NCBI GenBank assembly: GCA_934754775.1
Contig: CAKVIM010000021.1
Span: forward strand, 1-24,187
Source of the DNA: an uncultured Candidatus Melainabacteria bacterium
Lineage (GTDB): Bacteria; Cyanobacteriota; Vampirovibrionia; Gastranaerophilales; Gastranaerophilaceae
Direction: 5' to 3'
Length of the DNA: 24,187 nt
The translations under genes and the position numbers were made by a program. The stretch's first letter is position 1. Every line of letters begins with the position of its first letter. Positions 22,952 through 24,187 of the stretch are shown one piece after another. The notes under the pieces are model-generated. The model saw only the letters and a list, made by a program, of their open reading frames with translations, made no database searches and was not told the DNA's origin.

Positions 22952-24166
22952 TTATCTCCAATCATCAGGTAACATTGCACCTAAAATCAGAGCCGGAATT
23001 ATCCATATTGGGAATGTAACTATTTTAAGAATAGTTAAACCTGCATTTTTTAGAACGTCTTTAGTACTTTCAGCCATTTTTAGACCTTTTTGGATATTTT
23101 CCATTTTAGAAATCTTTTGGCTATATGTACTATTTTCTTTCAGGATTTTTAGTGCATCATTCGGTTTTAAACATAGAGCATAATTTACTGGATCTGAACT
23201 TGTTGAACCGTTTTCTATTTTGTTTAAAACTTTGCTCATTTGTTCGCCGTTGTATCTCAAATCATATTTCATGTATTTATAGACTTCAGCCAAATTTTTG
23301 TTGTATTCTTCGCCATCATAATTATCAACATTTATATAAAGTCCGCATCCTGCATCAACTGCTTGTTGATAATAAGTTGACTGACTTCCTGCTTTTTTGC
23401 TTAAGCGTTTTGATAATTCATAGGTAAAAGCAGGTATATCCTCTTTTTTTATAGACCTATCGTTTTTTACCATATTATATGCTTGAGCTAAAGAATTGGG
23501 ATGGAGTAAAAGTAATTCTATTTTATCTTTGTCTAATTTAAATTCTTTTATTATTGAACAAAGAGCCTGTATATTTTTTTTATCAGTTTTTAACTCTGTT
23601 ATTCTGTAATATTTAAATGATTTAAGATTATCATAGGTCAATACTCCATTATCGATAAGAAATTCAGCATTTTTCTTGGTTATATCATCATAATTATTAA
23701 ACGCAGATTTCAACACTAATATTTTTTTATCGTGTTGAGAAAGTTGATGATTAGATAAAATTTTATTCACCGTAGAATAATCAACATAGTTTTTGACCGA
23801 CTCAATTTCCTTATCTGAAAAGCCATTTTCTTTTCGAGCATCAAAAAAATCATACTCTTCTTTTAAGCTATCCACATAGTATTGTTCCAAGTCTACCTCG
23901 CTAAGAAACTTTGGATAATATCCTTTTTCTATTGCTTTATAACCTAATTCAGATGTTTTATCACCTTCATAGTTTCTCTCTTTATCATATGCTTTGAATT
24001 GTTCTTTATACAATTCGGCTATTATTGCATCTTCTCTTTTGTTTACGGAAATATGTTTATTGTTTACAACTTTTGTAACAGCTTCTGTTGTTTTACATAA
24101 CTCAGGTGCAATGGTAAAAATATCACTGTTTTCTTCATTTGCCCATTCCCAATAATTATTTTTCAT
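22952..24166 (-). CDS. C-terminally membrane-anchored hypothetical protein, start uncertain (404 aa visible)
   Basis: I do not recognise this protein. About 370 residues are soluble, charged and mainly helical (Lys, Glu, Asn and Tyr-rich), with several short repeat-like helices (SDKEIESVKNYVDYSTVNKI, LKSFKYYRITELKTDKKNI, DKIELLLLHPNSLAQAYNMV). One C-terminal hydrophobic helix (about 376-397, LTILKIVTFPIWIIPALILG) is followed by MLPDDWR, giving a tail-anchored layout. The ATG at 24166 has no good ribosome site, and the frame stays open through the remaining 21 nt to the window edge (LSASRIL). The gene may start outside the window. Like the TPR protein, it pairs a soluble scaffold with a C-terminal anchor. 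Confidence 0.7.
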   Translation of the reverse strand: MKNNYWEWANEENSDIFTIAPELCKTTEAVTKVVNNKHISVNKREDAIIAELYKEQFKAYDKERNYEGDKTSELGYKAIEKGYYPKFLSEVDLEQYYVDSLKEEYDFFDARKENGFSDKEIESVKNYVDYSTVNKILSNHQLSQHDKKILVLKSAFNNYDDITKKNAEFLIDNGVLTYDNLKSFKYYRITELKTDKKNIQALCSIIKEFKLDKDKIELLLLHPNSLAQAYNMVKNDRSIKKEDIPAFTYELSKRLSKKAGSQSTYYQQAVDAGCGLYINVDNYDGEEYNKNLAEVYKYMKYDLRYNGEQMSKVLNKIENGSTSSDPVNYALCLKPNDALKILKENSTYSQKISKMENIQKGLKMAESTKDVLKNAGLTILKIVTFPIWIIPALILGAMLPDDWR

Positions 24167-24187
24167 CAGAATTCTTGAAGCCGATAA

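Overview
The window is AT-rich and comes from a diderm bacterium: it encodes an inner-membrane RND pump with a periplasmic adaptor and a TolC-type outer-membrane channel, a lipobox lipoprotein and several signal peptides. Standard code fits, since TGA is used as a stop. Low GC, many unfamiliar membrane and Tyr/Asn-rich proteins, and orphan FlhA-like and matrixin-like domains make me think of a gut Gastranaerophilales/Melainabacteria-type genome (non-photosynthetic Cyanobacteriota). That placement is inference, not proof.

Left half (1-12,560): ordinary, mostly recognisable genes. In order: HU (minus strand); an iron-dependent alcohol dehydrogenase; a MarR regulator that looks leaderless; a tRNA-Val(GAC) preceded by a truncated 5' duplicate of itself; an overlapping RND adaptor-pump-TolC operon; a small orphan protein with a consensus promoter; and an AraJ-type MFS transporter. 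Then come a CHAP/NlpC-like Cys-His protein, a minimal LuxR HTH protein, a 98-aa orphan, and a secreted Tyr/Asn/Gly/Pro-rich protein. The CHAP-like gene and the Tyr-rich gene share a 24-nt upstream box with one mismatch.

Right half (12,562-24,187): every gene is on the minus strand, and long intergenic gaps are filled with GC-rich palindromic repeats. This is the unusual part. Two proteins end in the cytoplasmic domain of the flagellar/type III export gate protein FlhA, but lack FlhA's multi-spanning N-terminus, and no other flagellar or secretion gene is visible. One (443 aa) is a two-helix membrane anchor plus FlhA_C. The other (930 aa) has two copies of an unknown ~150-aa helical domain, a matrixin-like metallopeptidase fold that has lost its catalytic Glu and third His, a membrane region, then FlhA_C. 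A 189-aa gene just upstream encodes a third, free-standing copy of the helical domain. Around them are a TPR protein with a C-terminal membrane anchor, a bitopic protein, a polytopic protein, a lipoprotein, a secreted M48 metallopeptidase and a C-terminally anchored 404-aa protein whose frame stays open at the window edge. I infer an envelope-associated assembly built on repurposed FlhA_C; its function is unknown.

Repeats: the FlhA_C/TPR gene pair is bracketed by inverted copies of a composite repeat that includes a perfect 40-bp inverted match (16040-16079 versus 18955-18994). A related 74-bp direct repeat lies at 18823 and 22801. A small hairpin family beginning GTCGTGTTC occurs four times, always between genes of this cluster.
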